A DNA stretch of 64,000 nt, from positions 4,333,787 to 4,397,786 of the forward strand of contig WARS01000033.1 in assembly GCA_008933995.1 (NCBI GenBank), read 5' to 3'. A program made the translations under genes and the position numbers. The notes below the pieces were generated by a model. The model saw only the letters and a list, made by a program, of their open reading frames with translations, searched no databases and was not told the DNA's origin. Below, piece after piece: positions 53,201-64,000 of this stretch. Position 1 is the stretch's first letter; each line of letters starts with the position of its first letter. The DNA is from Datnioides undecimradiatus. Taxonomy: Eukaryota > Chordata > Actinopteri > Lobotiformes > Datnioididae.

Positions 53201-56200
53201 ATTTCTCTCTCTACGTTTCGCGCCTCTCGGACTTAAAAGTCACCAGGAACAGGAAAGGTCACTGCACTCTCAGCCACTTCCTGAGATACATGGAATTATC
53301 AGTAGGCGGACATAAAAACGTGCCGATGCAGATGTCACGGATTACATCTCAAAACGTGACCTTCATTCCCTCCTCTGACCTCCAGATTACACCCACCGTG
53401 CCATCACCCACCTACACACAGTCACGAACACACTTGCAGGTAATATAGCCTTTTTGTTAGCTTAAAAAAGTGAGTTCCTAAATGACCTTCATTGTCAGGA
53501 ATGGTAATCCATTTAAGCCATTTAAAATGTATGAGACCAAACAAAAGAATTAAAAAGGGGAAGAGCCAAAGGAGTGGCAGTTAAAGTCAAGGTCATTCAT
53601 GCCGCCAAGGCTTTTCCACTTGATGCAACAGCTGGTGTCCATGCAAAGCTCTGGGCGTTAATAAAAAGTGACAATGCTGCCCGAGCGGTGTGTATTACTA
53701 ATGTCTGACACCAGCCTGGCAGATGTGTTCTCCCTGCATTTAAGGGGAGTCAAGGTTAAAGGAATTTAAAAGGAGAGGCGATGCCTAAACACTATTATAT
53801 CATGTAATCTGCAGCCCAGCCCTGCTGCACATACTCAACGGGGTAGCTCACTTACACATGCGGCGTGACCGCTATTTGTAAATTCAATATGGCCTGACAT
53901 GATTAAATAAGACAAAACATAAGCTACCTGACCAAACGCAGTTGTTCCGAGCCTTCCACAAGTGAACGAGTGCACCAGAGGAAAGTTGAATTAAAAGCTC
54001 TTGTTCACCTTGAGAGAGGTAAACAAGAGAATAACATGCTACCAAACAGCAGGAGAGCTAGAGCAAGAAGATGTTTTTGCAGATAAGTCAATCAGGACAA
54101 AATAACAGGGAAATGCAATACACAGACACATGCACGCCCACACAATGAGAACTAGGGCACTCTGACCCACTTCTTAGGATGCATTGACCAAACAAGTCAT
54201 GCATAGCACACATGCCTCCATGTGCGCACACAGGAACCCGTGGATGCATCCCGCATAAAGGAAACGTGATCCATAAATGCTGAAAAGTCAGACCTCTTGT
54301 GTTAAATAGCACAGGCAATCCATTGGGAAAAATCATCCTACTCAGAGCACTTGAATGCGAGGAACAGCGTGTGATGACTGAGTGCTAACATTTCAGACTA
54401 GCTTGGACAGAACGGGATCGGAGTTCTTTAGTGCTCGGCCTGCATCTGGCCTTCGACGAGGAGCGCGGGGGCAGATTTTAACTTCATCTGCACTCATCAG
54501 TACAAAGAGTTCTCGGGGTTGAAAAGGAGCATAGAGGAATTCATGCACACTGATGAGTCATCTAAGCGCTTCAGAGCCCAGCTGACTGGCAGAGGACCCG
54601 GCCAAACTAGCCAGAGCAATGATATCACTGCACTGTATCATAGACCACGACAGTCTTTCCCCTTACCTTACGTGCCCAGGCTTGCATGGATAGGCTTATG
54701 AAAATGTTTGTGTCCATAGTAAATATTTGTGTGCCATTTGGAAGACCCACCCAAGGGCCATTTCCTGAGTGGCTGAAAATTACCGCATCAATTAAACACA
54801 CACACACACATTCCTTCTTAATGAGCCGTGGCTGCCATCAATCTATACCTGATTCATTTCTATTGGGCTCCGAGGTAATCTTCTGCTTACATCGCCTGTC
54901 CAAAACGGTGCTCATTTCCCTCCCGAAAACAACACACATTTTCCATTTGTAAACACTGGTGCTGGAAATAGGAACAGCTGATTGCCCCGTGGCCAGCACG
55001 CCAAAAGGCAGAGCTGGGCTCTTGAAACAGACTGCAGTGGTGATGTCTGAGGGAAATGGGCCACTTTGCAATTGAGATCAAATGTCCCACTGTCAGGCTG
55101 CCCTGAAAGCTGGATAAAACCAGCTAAAAAAACCTTGGCCTTTAATGAATCATTTCCATAATATCCCTGGCATCAACCCTAAGAAAGGCTATTGCTGTGA
55201 GTCAGCAAGATGCCTGTCTTTATTGGGTTAAAAGAGCATTGCTTCTTTTCTTTTAACTGTGAGTAATGTTGGATGGTCTGGAGTAATATGGTGCGCGACA
55301 GAGGTCCAAGTGACGGGAAAGAGAAGAGGACATATCTCTGCTATCACTTTGCCTTTCATAACACTCCAATTGACCTACTTTCTAGTTTTTAAATCATCCT
55401 AATGCTCTGAGTGAGATTGGAGAATGATATTCATGGTACAATGGGTTGTGAGAGGACATTCCATTAGAATCATCAAAAACACAACTTGTGTCCTTTTCCC
55501 TCCTTTTACTGAAGCAAGAACTCAGGCCTGTTCAAAAGGTACGCAATTAAAGAAATCATTTAAAATCAATCGGACACATTTAACCCAATAAAGTATAAAA
55601 CAATTATCTGTAACCTTTTCCGGGAAAATCTCTCAAGCAGCACAAATCCAGTTGGCAGGCCGGAGCTGAGTACATGCCAATGAACAGGAGACTTCAATAA
55701 GATTAGTCCTACACCTGGCCCCGATGCCTGACCCAGTGCTCACAGGGCAGTACCTGGTGCAACCAACAAAAACAGCTTCACTCTAAATAGTTCTGACAGA
55801 CTCAAAATCTAAATTAGCAACCGGGTTAATAAGCAAAACCACTTTAAATACGAGTTTGGCGAGGGCGGCACAAACATGCCCATACACCTGTAGGTTTAGC
55901 TGCTAATCAAACTCCTCCTGTTATATAAATAAATACAAAGCGTGCTGCAGACGGCGTGGAAGTTGAAACTCAAACTCTTGCAAGACTGGCGTACGTCGTA
56001 TTGAGAGAAACATACTAAAAACAAAATGAGCAACTGCTGCAAACTGCACTTTACTTTTTAGGGCAGAACTAGATAAAACAGGAGTTAAAAACAATACGCT
56101 TGCCATCCTGCCACCCCAAAGGACCTTTGTACCACCCTGCACCCTGCCGTTACACAACCTGGAGAGGACCCAAGTGTGGGCTTTAGAAATAGCAACATCG

Positions 56201-59200
56201 GCCATGTGAGTTAATGTTACAAGCCTCATATGATTGCTTCTCGGGCAAAACACTGGACCAAAACTATTTTAACTAATTATTAAGATTTGCTCCTACATGT
56301 TCAAAACCATTAAAACAGCAGCTCTGACTGGTCCACGGGGCCAAAAACATGACCTATTTGGTCATAAGCAGTTTATATGCTACAAAAACCTACCTTTATT
56401 TGTGCAGATGGGCACTGGGATGGAAATGACAACATGAGTGAATGACGATGACAATGTGAAACAAAAGCTGTGACACTACTTTGCATTTTCAGTTGAAAAC
56501 ACGAGCCAGCCAACCGAAACAGCCAGCGAGCTCGACAGGACACCAGATAAGAGTTATTCTCTGAGGAACCACGGGAGAGAGCCTGCTCCCTTAGCGCAAA
56601 CACGCCCATCGACTTGGATTTGCGAGGAAGACGAAGCTTTACATCGTCCAGTGAAAGTTTAAAGACACGCCGCCTCTCTGTTGGGACATTTTACTGCGAA
56701 TCAGAGTAAGAGGCGACTTTACTGCCGACTCTGCTGCATAGCTCAGAATTTTAAAAGCACGCAATCAGAACAACCGTAAAATTGGACACTTTTGCGCCAA
56801 GATCGGCATGACTTTCAGTTAAAATCCAGATCTTACAGAAACTACGGCAAAACACACCTTATTTATCTATAAAACATACTTTAGCTTGACCTCCTCCTCC
56901 TATATTTAAGCCTTTCTGTCAACATTACTTTTTTAAACGCGAACACACAGCGGCCTGCAGTTGGCTACCTACTAAATACAGCATGGTTTCCTGAGTGCTA
57001 CAATACCAGATGTGAGACCCTGCTGTCTGCCGGTCCGTTCTTTGTCCACCATTTGTGGACGCGCTGCCTAGGTCAGGAACGCATTATTACAAATATCAAA
57101 AAAACTAAGACATGGGTTTACACCTGCTATGTTTAACTGGGGAGAGAAGATTGGTCAAACAACCTGCTTGTATAGATATTGTAAATGGATTTTTTCTGGC
57201 AATACACTGCACAATGGTCTGGTTTATTAATAACAGACAATATTTTAACATGTGCACCACGTTAGCAAGCTCCACCTATGCAATTGGATCCATGGTGATG
57301 AACACCCAATCGGGCTGCTTTAACGAACCTGCCTCTGGATCTCGCCCGGATTTGATAAGACCGCGTTTGATCAACTTTCAGTGGCCACATTCTGTCACTG
57401 AACGGAAGGTTCGTGACGAGGGGCCGAGCCGGGAGCAAGCAGCGAATGTAAAAATCCTTGCAGTGGCCACAACACCGTGCACACAGCTGACAAGCTGAAC
57501 CGATCAGTGTAATTGGCTCTGAATTAAAATTTCACAGTCAAACACATGTTCTTTGGTACTTTAGTCTTAGTAATACTTTAGTTTTCCTTTCAATACCTGG
57601 TCCTGTCAGCCGTGACAAAAGCAGCGGGCCAGATGAACAGAAGCATCGTAGCCAAGTCAGTGGGTCTTAATTCTGGTTGCCGTTATTCAAACTGCCGCTC
57701 GTTTCTATCCAAGCAGAGGTTAATTGCAATTAATGGCCTTCACCTGGCTGCCCAGGTGTAATCAGCGTCTGATTGAGTGGCTCGAATGAAAACCGGCAGG
57801 GCTCTGAAGCCTCCCAACCGAAAACTGAACCCATGTTTCTGAATGAAGAGAGCGCTGATTAAATTGCGAACCGGCGAAAACAAATAAGATGCATTAAAAT
57901 GAAATGTTTGCAGGGGTTTCCTTGTTGCTTCGACATCGATCGGGTTACTGTAACAGAGAGAAACACGCCGACTGTCGGCCTACAGGCAAGGCAAGAACGG
58001 GGCCACAGCTTGCAGGAAATGAGTCTTCCCTCAGTCAGTCATTGACTATTAAATCAGACAGGGAGAGAGGGACAAGGCCAGCACCCAACTGCAACGGGCC
58101 TATTATTTCGCTGTAATGAAGGAAAACTATCCAGCGGTAAACATAGTAAAAAGTTCTCCACGGAGTAAGAGAGAAAAAAAAAAAAAAAATCTCCACACTC
58201 AGCCAAACACTAACACACCTCTCCTACTGTGGTTGGGAGGTGAACGCAGACACACATCATGCTCCTGTACCTTGTCATCCTTAGCTGTGGAGGCTGATAC
58301 AGGTAAAGTGCAGTAATCAATTTGCTCTACTGGCAGGAGTGCTCCTTTAGAATACTAATCAGGTTTCAGCCCTCTCCTCTCCCCTCATTCTCGCCATCCC
58401 TCCGCCACCGCCCCCTCTGCCTTTCTCCTTCCTCGTTCACCTTTCTCATGACTTGACACCCCCCCCCCCCCAGTGCCCCAGACCTGACCAAATGCTAAAG
58501 GAGGGCGGGCTGTCTTCTGCACAGATAACTGCTGCCACTAATCAAGCCTACGTGCACCGGGGCGTGGGATTAAAAGAGCTTGCACAGCTTGACTCAGGCA
58601 CTGAATGGTGTTAGCGCACGCACACGCACGCACACGCACGCACGCGCAACCGAACACACACGAGGTCAAAATAAAAACCTATAGGGGAGCCAGCAGCGTC
58701 TCGTCCTAGAAACGCGCGCGTACACACACGAGCCTCAGACGAGCAAACAACACAACAAGGTCAACTTAAAAGCTGATGTTAGGTGAACATTCTCGGGCTA
58801 TAAAAGAACACACACACAAGAAGATTAGATCTAAATTTACTCCGCCAGTCAAAACGGGACTCGGTGGTGAGCCACCCATCTCTATCTCTCAGAACACATG
58901 TCACGCAGGGAGCCGCAGTGTTGTGCGCATCTAAAGCGAAAAAGAGGAACAAACTCGGCTGAATTGACAGGGCCTTAATTCCCGTTCGGTTTTCATTTGG
59001 AGAGATGGCTTACAAGGGGGGGGGGGTGTCTCTACACCATATCAAACACATACCAGAGTTGCCTGGAGGCTGTAACAAAGAGTCCTCAATGTTACACTGC
59101 ACACACACATACACATATACAGGCAATAGGAGAGTGTGTGTGTGTGACAGAGGGAGAGGGAGAGAGACAACGCCACCCTATGCATCAGCAGGGATATTTC

Positions 59201-59250
59201 ATTATGTACATAACGAGTGCCATTAATCGCTCTTAACAAGAGGACACAAC
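50230..59250. other. Upstream of nrip1, probably 5' intron
   Basis: Nine kilobases with no recognisable coding exons. Several stretches look like conserved non-coding DNA (about 52110-52330, 53500-53770, 55130-55260, 57690-57790), rich in homeodomain, OTX-type and MARE/AP-1-type words, but conservation cannot be tested here. Also holds an A run at 58170-58189 and a CACG-rich repeat at 58613-58648. Confidence 0.6.
57720..57758. promoter_or_regulatory. Homeodomain palindrome plus inverted E-box pair
   Basis: TTAATTGCAATTAA (57720-57733) is a perfect 14-base palindrome of two TAATTG homeodomain sites. Eight bases later CACCTGG-CTGC-CCAGGTG (57741-57758) is an inverted pair of CACCTG E-boxes, the type bound by ZEB/SNAI factors. 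Enhancer function is inferred. Confidence 0.45.
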
Positions 59251-59257
59251 CTCACCT

Positions 59258-60000
59258 TGGCAGTCTCACACACACAGCAGGAAGGTGGGGCGGGGGGGGC
59301 AGGGGCATGGAAATATCTACAGTGCGCACCGAAATTAAAATTCACCACACTCAAGTATCTGCCGCCTCCTTTTGACCGACCACATCGCGGCCCGGGGGTG
59401 CGTGGAGGCGAGCCAGCAGCCATATAGAAGCTGCTCATCTGATAGACACATAAAAACACATAGAGTAAAAAAAAAAAAAGAGAGAGACGGGAGAGGAGAA
59501 GAAGAGGAAGAGGAGGGGAAGAGAGGAAATAAATAAATATATAAATAAAAGTGTGGGGGGGAAATGCCGCAGTGGCGGTTGCCAGCGGGGGCTTGTGCCC
59601 TTGACATACTGACACGGGTGGAGGAGGGAGGGGGGTACTGTCATGTGACACTCTTGTCATTTGCCTGATCATCCGCCTGTCCACCCGTCTGCCCGCCCGG
59701 CCACCTGGCAAACACCCCCTCCACCCACCCATCCCAATATCTCGCCCACCTTCGGGCGACCTCATCCTCTCCTGACCTGACGCCACTTGCCCCCCCCTTC
59801 TTCCACCTATGCCCACTGCTGCCACCCCCCCGAACACACACACACACTCCGCCTCTCTGCAGTCCTAGCACCCCGTCCGCCCCACCCCTAGCGCTCTGTC
59901 TCCCCCCACCCTCCCCTCTCCCTCCCCCGCGGCTGTGCAGCAAGGTCAGGCGGGTCACCGTGTCCTCATCTGTAATCCGCTGCCATTCGTCAGCAGCCCC
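59258..60000 (-). promoter_or_regulatory. nrip1: Candidate nrip1 promoter and non-coding first exon
   Basis: GC-rich with moderate CpG density. A donor-like CCAAG|GTGAGG occurs on the minus strand at about 59257/59256 and could pair with the acceptor at 50206. Contains a strong G-run cluster on the plus strand (59287-59306). Long open frames here are low complexity. The assignment rests on position and composition only. Confidence 0.3.
59943..59957 (+). promoter_or_regulatory. DR3 hormone-response motif
   Basis: AGGTCA-GGC-GGGTCA: two consensus half-sites in direct repeat with a 3-base spacer, the vitamin D receptor arrangement. It lies at the upstream edge of the candidate nrip1 promoter. 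Confidence 0.45.
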
Positions 60001-60080
60001 GGCCCAGGCTGGAGGAGAGAGAGGAGAGAGAGGAGAGGCAGGCGCTCCGACGAGGGGAGAATGCCCAATTAGGCAGCTGT

Positions 60081-60156
60081 CACACACACACGCACGCAGG
60101 CACGCACGCACACGCACACACACACCCACACACACACAGACACACACACACACACA
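60081..60156 (+). repeat. (CA)n/(CACG)n compound microsatellite
   Basis: CACACA and CACGCACG units over 75 bases. Followed by GA/GGGA-rich sequence (60169-60219) and then (TG)n at 60310-60341. Confidence 0.93.
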
Positions 60157-60307
60157 GCTCGGCACAGCAGAGCAAGAGAGAGAAAGAGAGGAAGGGAGGG
60201 AGGGAGGAGGGAGGGAGGCTGCAGAATCAGCCTACTGTCCACAGACAGAGGGGAGGTTGGGGGGTGTACATGAATCCTTTCAGCTGTGAGTGTTTGTGTA
60301 TTGTTTT

Positions 60308-60309
<2 letters not shown>

Positions 60310-60341
<32 letters not shown>
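60310..60341 (+). repeat. (TG)n microsatellite
   Basis: About fifteen TG units, in inverted orientation to the CA array 150 bases to its left. Confidence 0.95.
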
Positions 60342-61841
60342 AGCAGTTGGGGGGTCAACTACAGTTTAGACATGTATGACTACAATCTGAGGCACGTCAA
60401 CAGGAGGGGCAGCAGGCTGTGCAGACTTTTGAGGAAGCAGTAGTTAAATGAAATTCTGTGACAGGCCAACTATTCTTATCTCAAATGAAACGAGCGCTGA
60501 GTATTCTGTCGAGTACCTCTCTTATCTGGAGCCGCGAGATTGAAGAGATGATCGGGGAGAAATGGCCGGGTGCCGCTGGGGACAGAAAAACAGCACGGGG
60601 CGAGCTCTGCCTAACGGTCGACCCGGCCACTCAAACAAATCCAAAGGCCGGGTCGACACGTACCCAGCCACACTGGACTGTGGACTGGTGGGGCAGCGCC
60701 ACGCTGAAATTCTTCACAGTCCCAGACGAGCAGCAGATATCAAATGGGTGACAAATATCCCATAATTGGATCATTCATCACCAGCGAACACATCTGTTTT
60801 GAGTAATGGGAAAACTAATCAGCAAAAATGATACAGGGACGACTCCACGCCAGGCACCGGGAAGATTTATGCTGGAGCAATTCAGGACTCCAGCCTGTAC
60901 CTATTGATTGTTTAGTCTAAATGCTTCTTCGTTTAATCAAAAGAAAGAGTCAAAATGGTCCCATGCCAGCTGGGTGATGAACAGGTGTGATCGAACGCCC
61001 CCGGGGCGCGGTGTGGAGGGGTGTCACAGCGGGGTTTTCGAGCCGGCGGGGGTGGGGGAAGCCTCCGCTTACGCCCTTTCCTTCTCTCGTTCCACTTTAA
61101 ATGTCAAAGTTCATCAGGGTTCAGCGCGGCTTCAAATCCAGCTTTGAGTGGTTGGTGTTCAAAGGGATTGCGTCACAAGTGCGAGGGACACTTATCCTGC
61201 AAATCCTGTCTGAGTAGAAAGTACAGTTCATACAGACTTAGGCTAGATGTCACCCAGGCTGGATACATATGTTCCTCTACCCTGGGGGAAGAATGTCACC
61301 CGGCTACAGGTGTCTGGGGTAAACCCGTCCTCCCTGCTGCGCGGTCAGCTGACACACATACAAAATAGAGGGGAGTATGGGACCGCGCGTTACGTTAATA
61401 AAGTTCGAGCATGCAGCGGGGATAAACACTGAAATCCCCTGAGCAACACTCCACAGAAAGGACTTTCTCTGCTGCAATTTGAATGTCAATTTATTATTCA
61501 TCACTGGAAGTGACTTTTTCCAAGGTAGCAACATTCTCATTTTCTATCCGTATTCAGCGGCAAAGTCAAAACACCTTTACCGTTTTAAAGCAGGAACTGG
61601 GCGGCGAGGCACGTCGAAGGCCCGCGACTAATGATCATTGTCACTGCTGATTAATCTGCTGTTCGCCGCTTGTCTGGTCTATAAAATATCAAAGAATATT
61701 AAAAAAGACATTGATCAGTGTTCCCCCGCTGTCCTGTTCTGTTCACAGCGCAGCTACATTCAGTTTGCTGACACGGGGCGTTGACGGAACCAGACCATGT
61801 TTGCATTCGAGGGGCTGAAATCAGAGAATCCGACACGGTTG

Positions 61842-61844
<3 letters not shown>

Positions 61845-61874
<30 letters not shown>
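61845..61874 (+). repeat. Poly(A) run
   Basis: Thirty consecutive A followed by GATAAGAAAAAG. It might be the tail of an old retroposed copy, but the sequence before it is not recognised. Confidence 0.9.
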
Positions 61875-61876
<2 letters not shown>

Positions 61877-62699
61877 TAAGAAAAAGATTCAAAACATGTA
61901 ATCGACGATTAAAATAGTTGTCAGTTAAGCTGACAGCTAATTGGTCATTTGACCAAACGACACTTTTTACGGCGACAGGTAGTGCAAGGGATTACACTTC
62001 ATTACATTACAGTTACTAATCCCTGGACCACTCCATTACTTTGACGCTTTGTTAGCTCGTTTGTGGTCTTACACTGTGTTTTTGAGACGCTATGAAGTTC
62101 ATTAACGTCACTGTAAAAAAAAAACCCCATCAGGTCCCACAGACACCACAGGTCCCTGCGGGAATACTCCAGTCGTTTCTGCTGGGGCTGTATCAGCGCG
62201 CGACTCCACCCATCTCTGCGATTGTTATTATAATGACTCAGTGTTTTGTCGGCCAGTTCTTGCTCCGTTCTTCCAGCACTGAAAGTACCTAAAGTGCTCC
62301 CAAAGTCTAAAGATTGTAATCTGTGATGTCATATTGATGCATAGCCTGAAGCAGCTCCATTAGCGGCCTGACTGACTTTGGGGACTCATACAATGTCTGC
62401 CTGTACTTTTACATCTACAAGGAAATTTAGATGATAGTAGGGCTATTAGTTCTGTTCCAGAAAACATAGCCTTATCTTTGTCCAAAAATCAGCCCAATTA
62501 CTTTCACCTTGTACTGCTTTTCCAACTCATCCTATGTTGGTCTTAAAATCATGGATGAGAGGGTTAGTTCTCATTTCTGGCTACAGATAATAAAAAACCA
62601 CAATGGTCTAAAGGACTAATATATTCTCAGGGCTTAATTTCAGCGGAATAGAATAATAAATGCAAACTGTTAATAATATGAGCTTTAATGTGGGGGATC

Positions 62700-62850
62700 C
62701 TGTTCGCTATCCCCATCACAGGGAGGTCAAAGGTTAGGGTTAGTCGTACTGCGTGTTCTACCGAGCGCCCAAAAACAGGGACTTGAACCGAGGTCCTCGG
62801 GGTAAAAGGACGGTCACTGTGCTCGCTCCACCACCCCGCTGCCTTAAGTG
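62700..62850 (-). repeat. Possible tRNA-derived SINE remnant
   Basis: The minus strand has a B-box-like GGTTCAAGTCCC (62778-62789) and, about 40 bases before it, an A-box-like GTGGTGGAGCGAGC. The T-arm does not pair (CTCGG against CCCTG), so it is not a working tRNA. A SINE head is possible; weak. Confidence 0.3.
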
Positions 62851-64000
62851 CAACCCTGAAAGGAAGAGCCGAGCGCTGCCACAGGACAGGACAATGTTTC
62901 AGCCGTGCAGTCCCAGTGTAATGGGCACTGCAAGCCGATACCCGATTGACCGACGGACACATAACGACAATGTAAACAGAAAGTGGATGAGCAAGTCGGC
63001 CCGTGGATGCTGCATACGTCACCGCATAACCTGCGCGCTCAGTGCACGCGGCCGATGTTTGTCAGTGACGAGCTCCCTTTTGCCGCGGCCGTATCAAAAC
63101 AGAGGCCGCACCGGCGAAGCTAGTTTGTACAAAAATAGGTATTGATCCCAACAGTCGAGTTGACTTTGTGATATCCGGCCAGGTACAACAGATGGAAAAC
63201 AGCTATTTGGCAGACTCCGTCCAAAGCATTGATTATTAATGTGCACAACCCGATCAATAAAACCAATAAATATGTAAACCGGTGAGTAACACCTGTTGAA
63301 AATGGCTTTCAGCTCAAGATCACAAGCAACAAGCAACAGATATTTTGACTATTCCTATCTCAGTGTAGGTCTCGTCTCGTGATGTTCAGGCCTTCCCACA
63401 CACAGGCTGTATTAGCAGCCACCCAAGTACATTTTGCCCACTATGCATCATTTCTTTAATGATTATTTATCATTTATTAATCGAGAATCAATATAAAGTG
63501 TTAAAGGTCTTACACAAATCCCTTTGTAGATGTTGACAGGCCATAGTAGGAAAAGTGCAGGTGCTAATAGCATGACTGATGGGTCTGTTCTATCAAGTGT
63601 GAGCCATGACAGCGCGACAGCGAGCCGGTCACGTCATTCGCTTCATAATTCACGACTGTGCTTTTTCTATTTTGAAGGCTCCTCCACAAGTGGGTTTCTG
63701 AGTCACGGGGGGGAAGCTCGGGGTGCCGGATAACACCGCCTAACGCAGACTTGGCTTGAATTAAAATGCAAAGTAACTGTACCAAAAATGTTAACATTCA
63801 CGTCCGGAGCCATTTAGCCGCAGCTGCTAATCAGCGTGACTCACGATAAGTAAAAACGGTTCTAATTCCTAATCTCTGTGGTTACAGCTCCTCTTTCAGT
63901 TTGAAACCACCTGCTGATGCGCTCCACGTTGCCCGTACGGCGGCGTGTGCTCTTCGGGGCGAGGGCCTTACTGGTCAAAAAGAGGTGAAATTCGCTTAAG

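Larger units (their letters stand above)
60345..64000. other. Non-coding right end of window
   Basis: No coding exon recognised. Holds a 30-base A run (61845-61874), a degenerate tRNA-like/SINE-like segment (about 62700-62850, minus) and a DR1-type motif (62724-62736). Short open frames have no recognisable content. Confidence 0.6.

Noticed and set aside
58613..58648. CACGCA repeats resembling a CRISPR-like array
   Set aside because: Simple microsatellite without unique spacers, in a vertebrate genome.
62760..62840. tRNA-like A and B boxes on the minus strand
   Set aside because: T-arm and acceptor stem do not pair; kept only as a weak SINE-like feature, not as a tRNA gene.

Overview
The window is nuclear DNA from a ray-finned fish, most likely a spiny-rayed teleost. 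The evidence is two vertebrate genes with GT-AG introns, abundant dinucleotide microsatellites, and several dispersed repeats that I recognise by eye as typical of teleost genomes. There is no bacterial, phage or organelle content, no CRISPR array and no convincing tRNA or rRNA gene.

Two protein genes are present, both on the minus strand. usp25, a ubiquitin-specific protease (deubiquitinase), runs from its start codon at 35849 to its stop at 13497. I could place 24 constitutive coding exons plus two in-frame cassette exons that correspond to the human muscle isoform. The reading phase is kept throughout, giving 1065 residues without the cassettes and 1155 with both. Only the exon 13/14 junction is uncertain. 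nrip1 (RIP140, a nuclear-receptor corepressor) is one uninterrupted 1214-codon coding exon at 46522-50166. Its 3' UTR probably reaches about 44290, and its non-coding 5' exon(s) must lie upstream (higher coordinates), with a candidate near 59.3-60.0 kb.

Layout: 1-13.15 kb is non-coding DNA downstream of usp25. It holds GA/CT/TG microsatellites, two orphan promoter-like stretches (about 4.0-4.3 kb and 7.37-7.51 kb) and a teleost repeat with a LINE-like tail (10.86-11.21 kb). 13.15-36.1 kb is usp25. 36.1-44.3 kb is intergenic and holds a CTCF-like site, a second copy of a GCTAAC-rich teleost repeat, a perfect DR5 hormone-response motif and G-quadruplex tracts. 44.3-50.2 kb is the nrip1 terminal exon. 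50.2-64 kb is the upstream region of nrip1, probably its 5' intron and promoter, with regulatory-looking motif clusters.

The usp25-nrip1 pairing matches human chromosome 21. As I recall the human map, the two genes are divergent there, whereas here they are in tandem on one strand. The most interesting thread is that consensus nuclear-receptor motifs (a perfect ERE inside a dispersed repeat, a perfect DR5, a DR3 and a near-perfect DR1) are scattered around a gene whose product is itself a nuclear-receptor corepressor. This is a sequence observation plus inference, not a demonstrated circuit.
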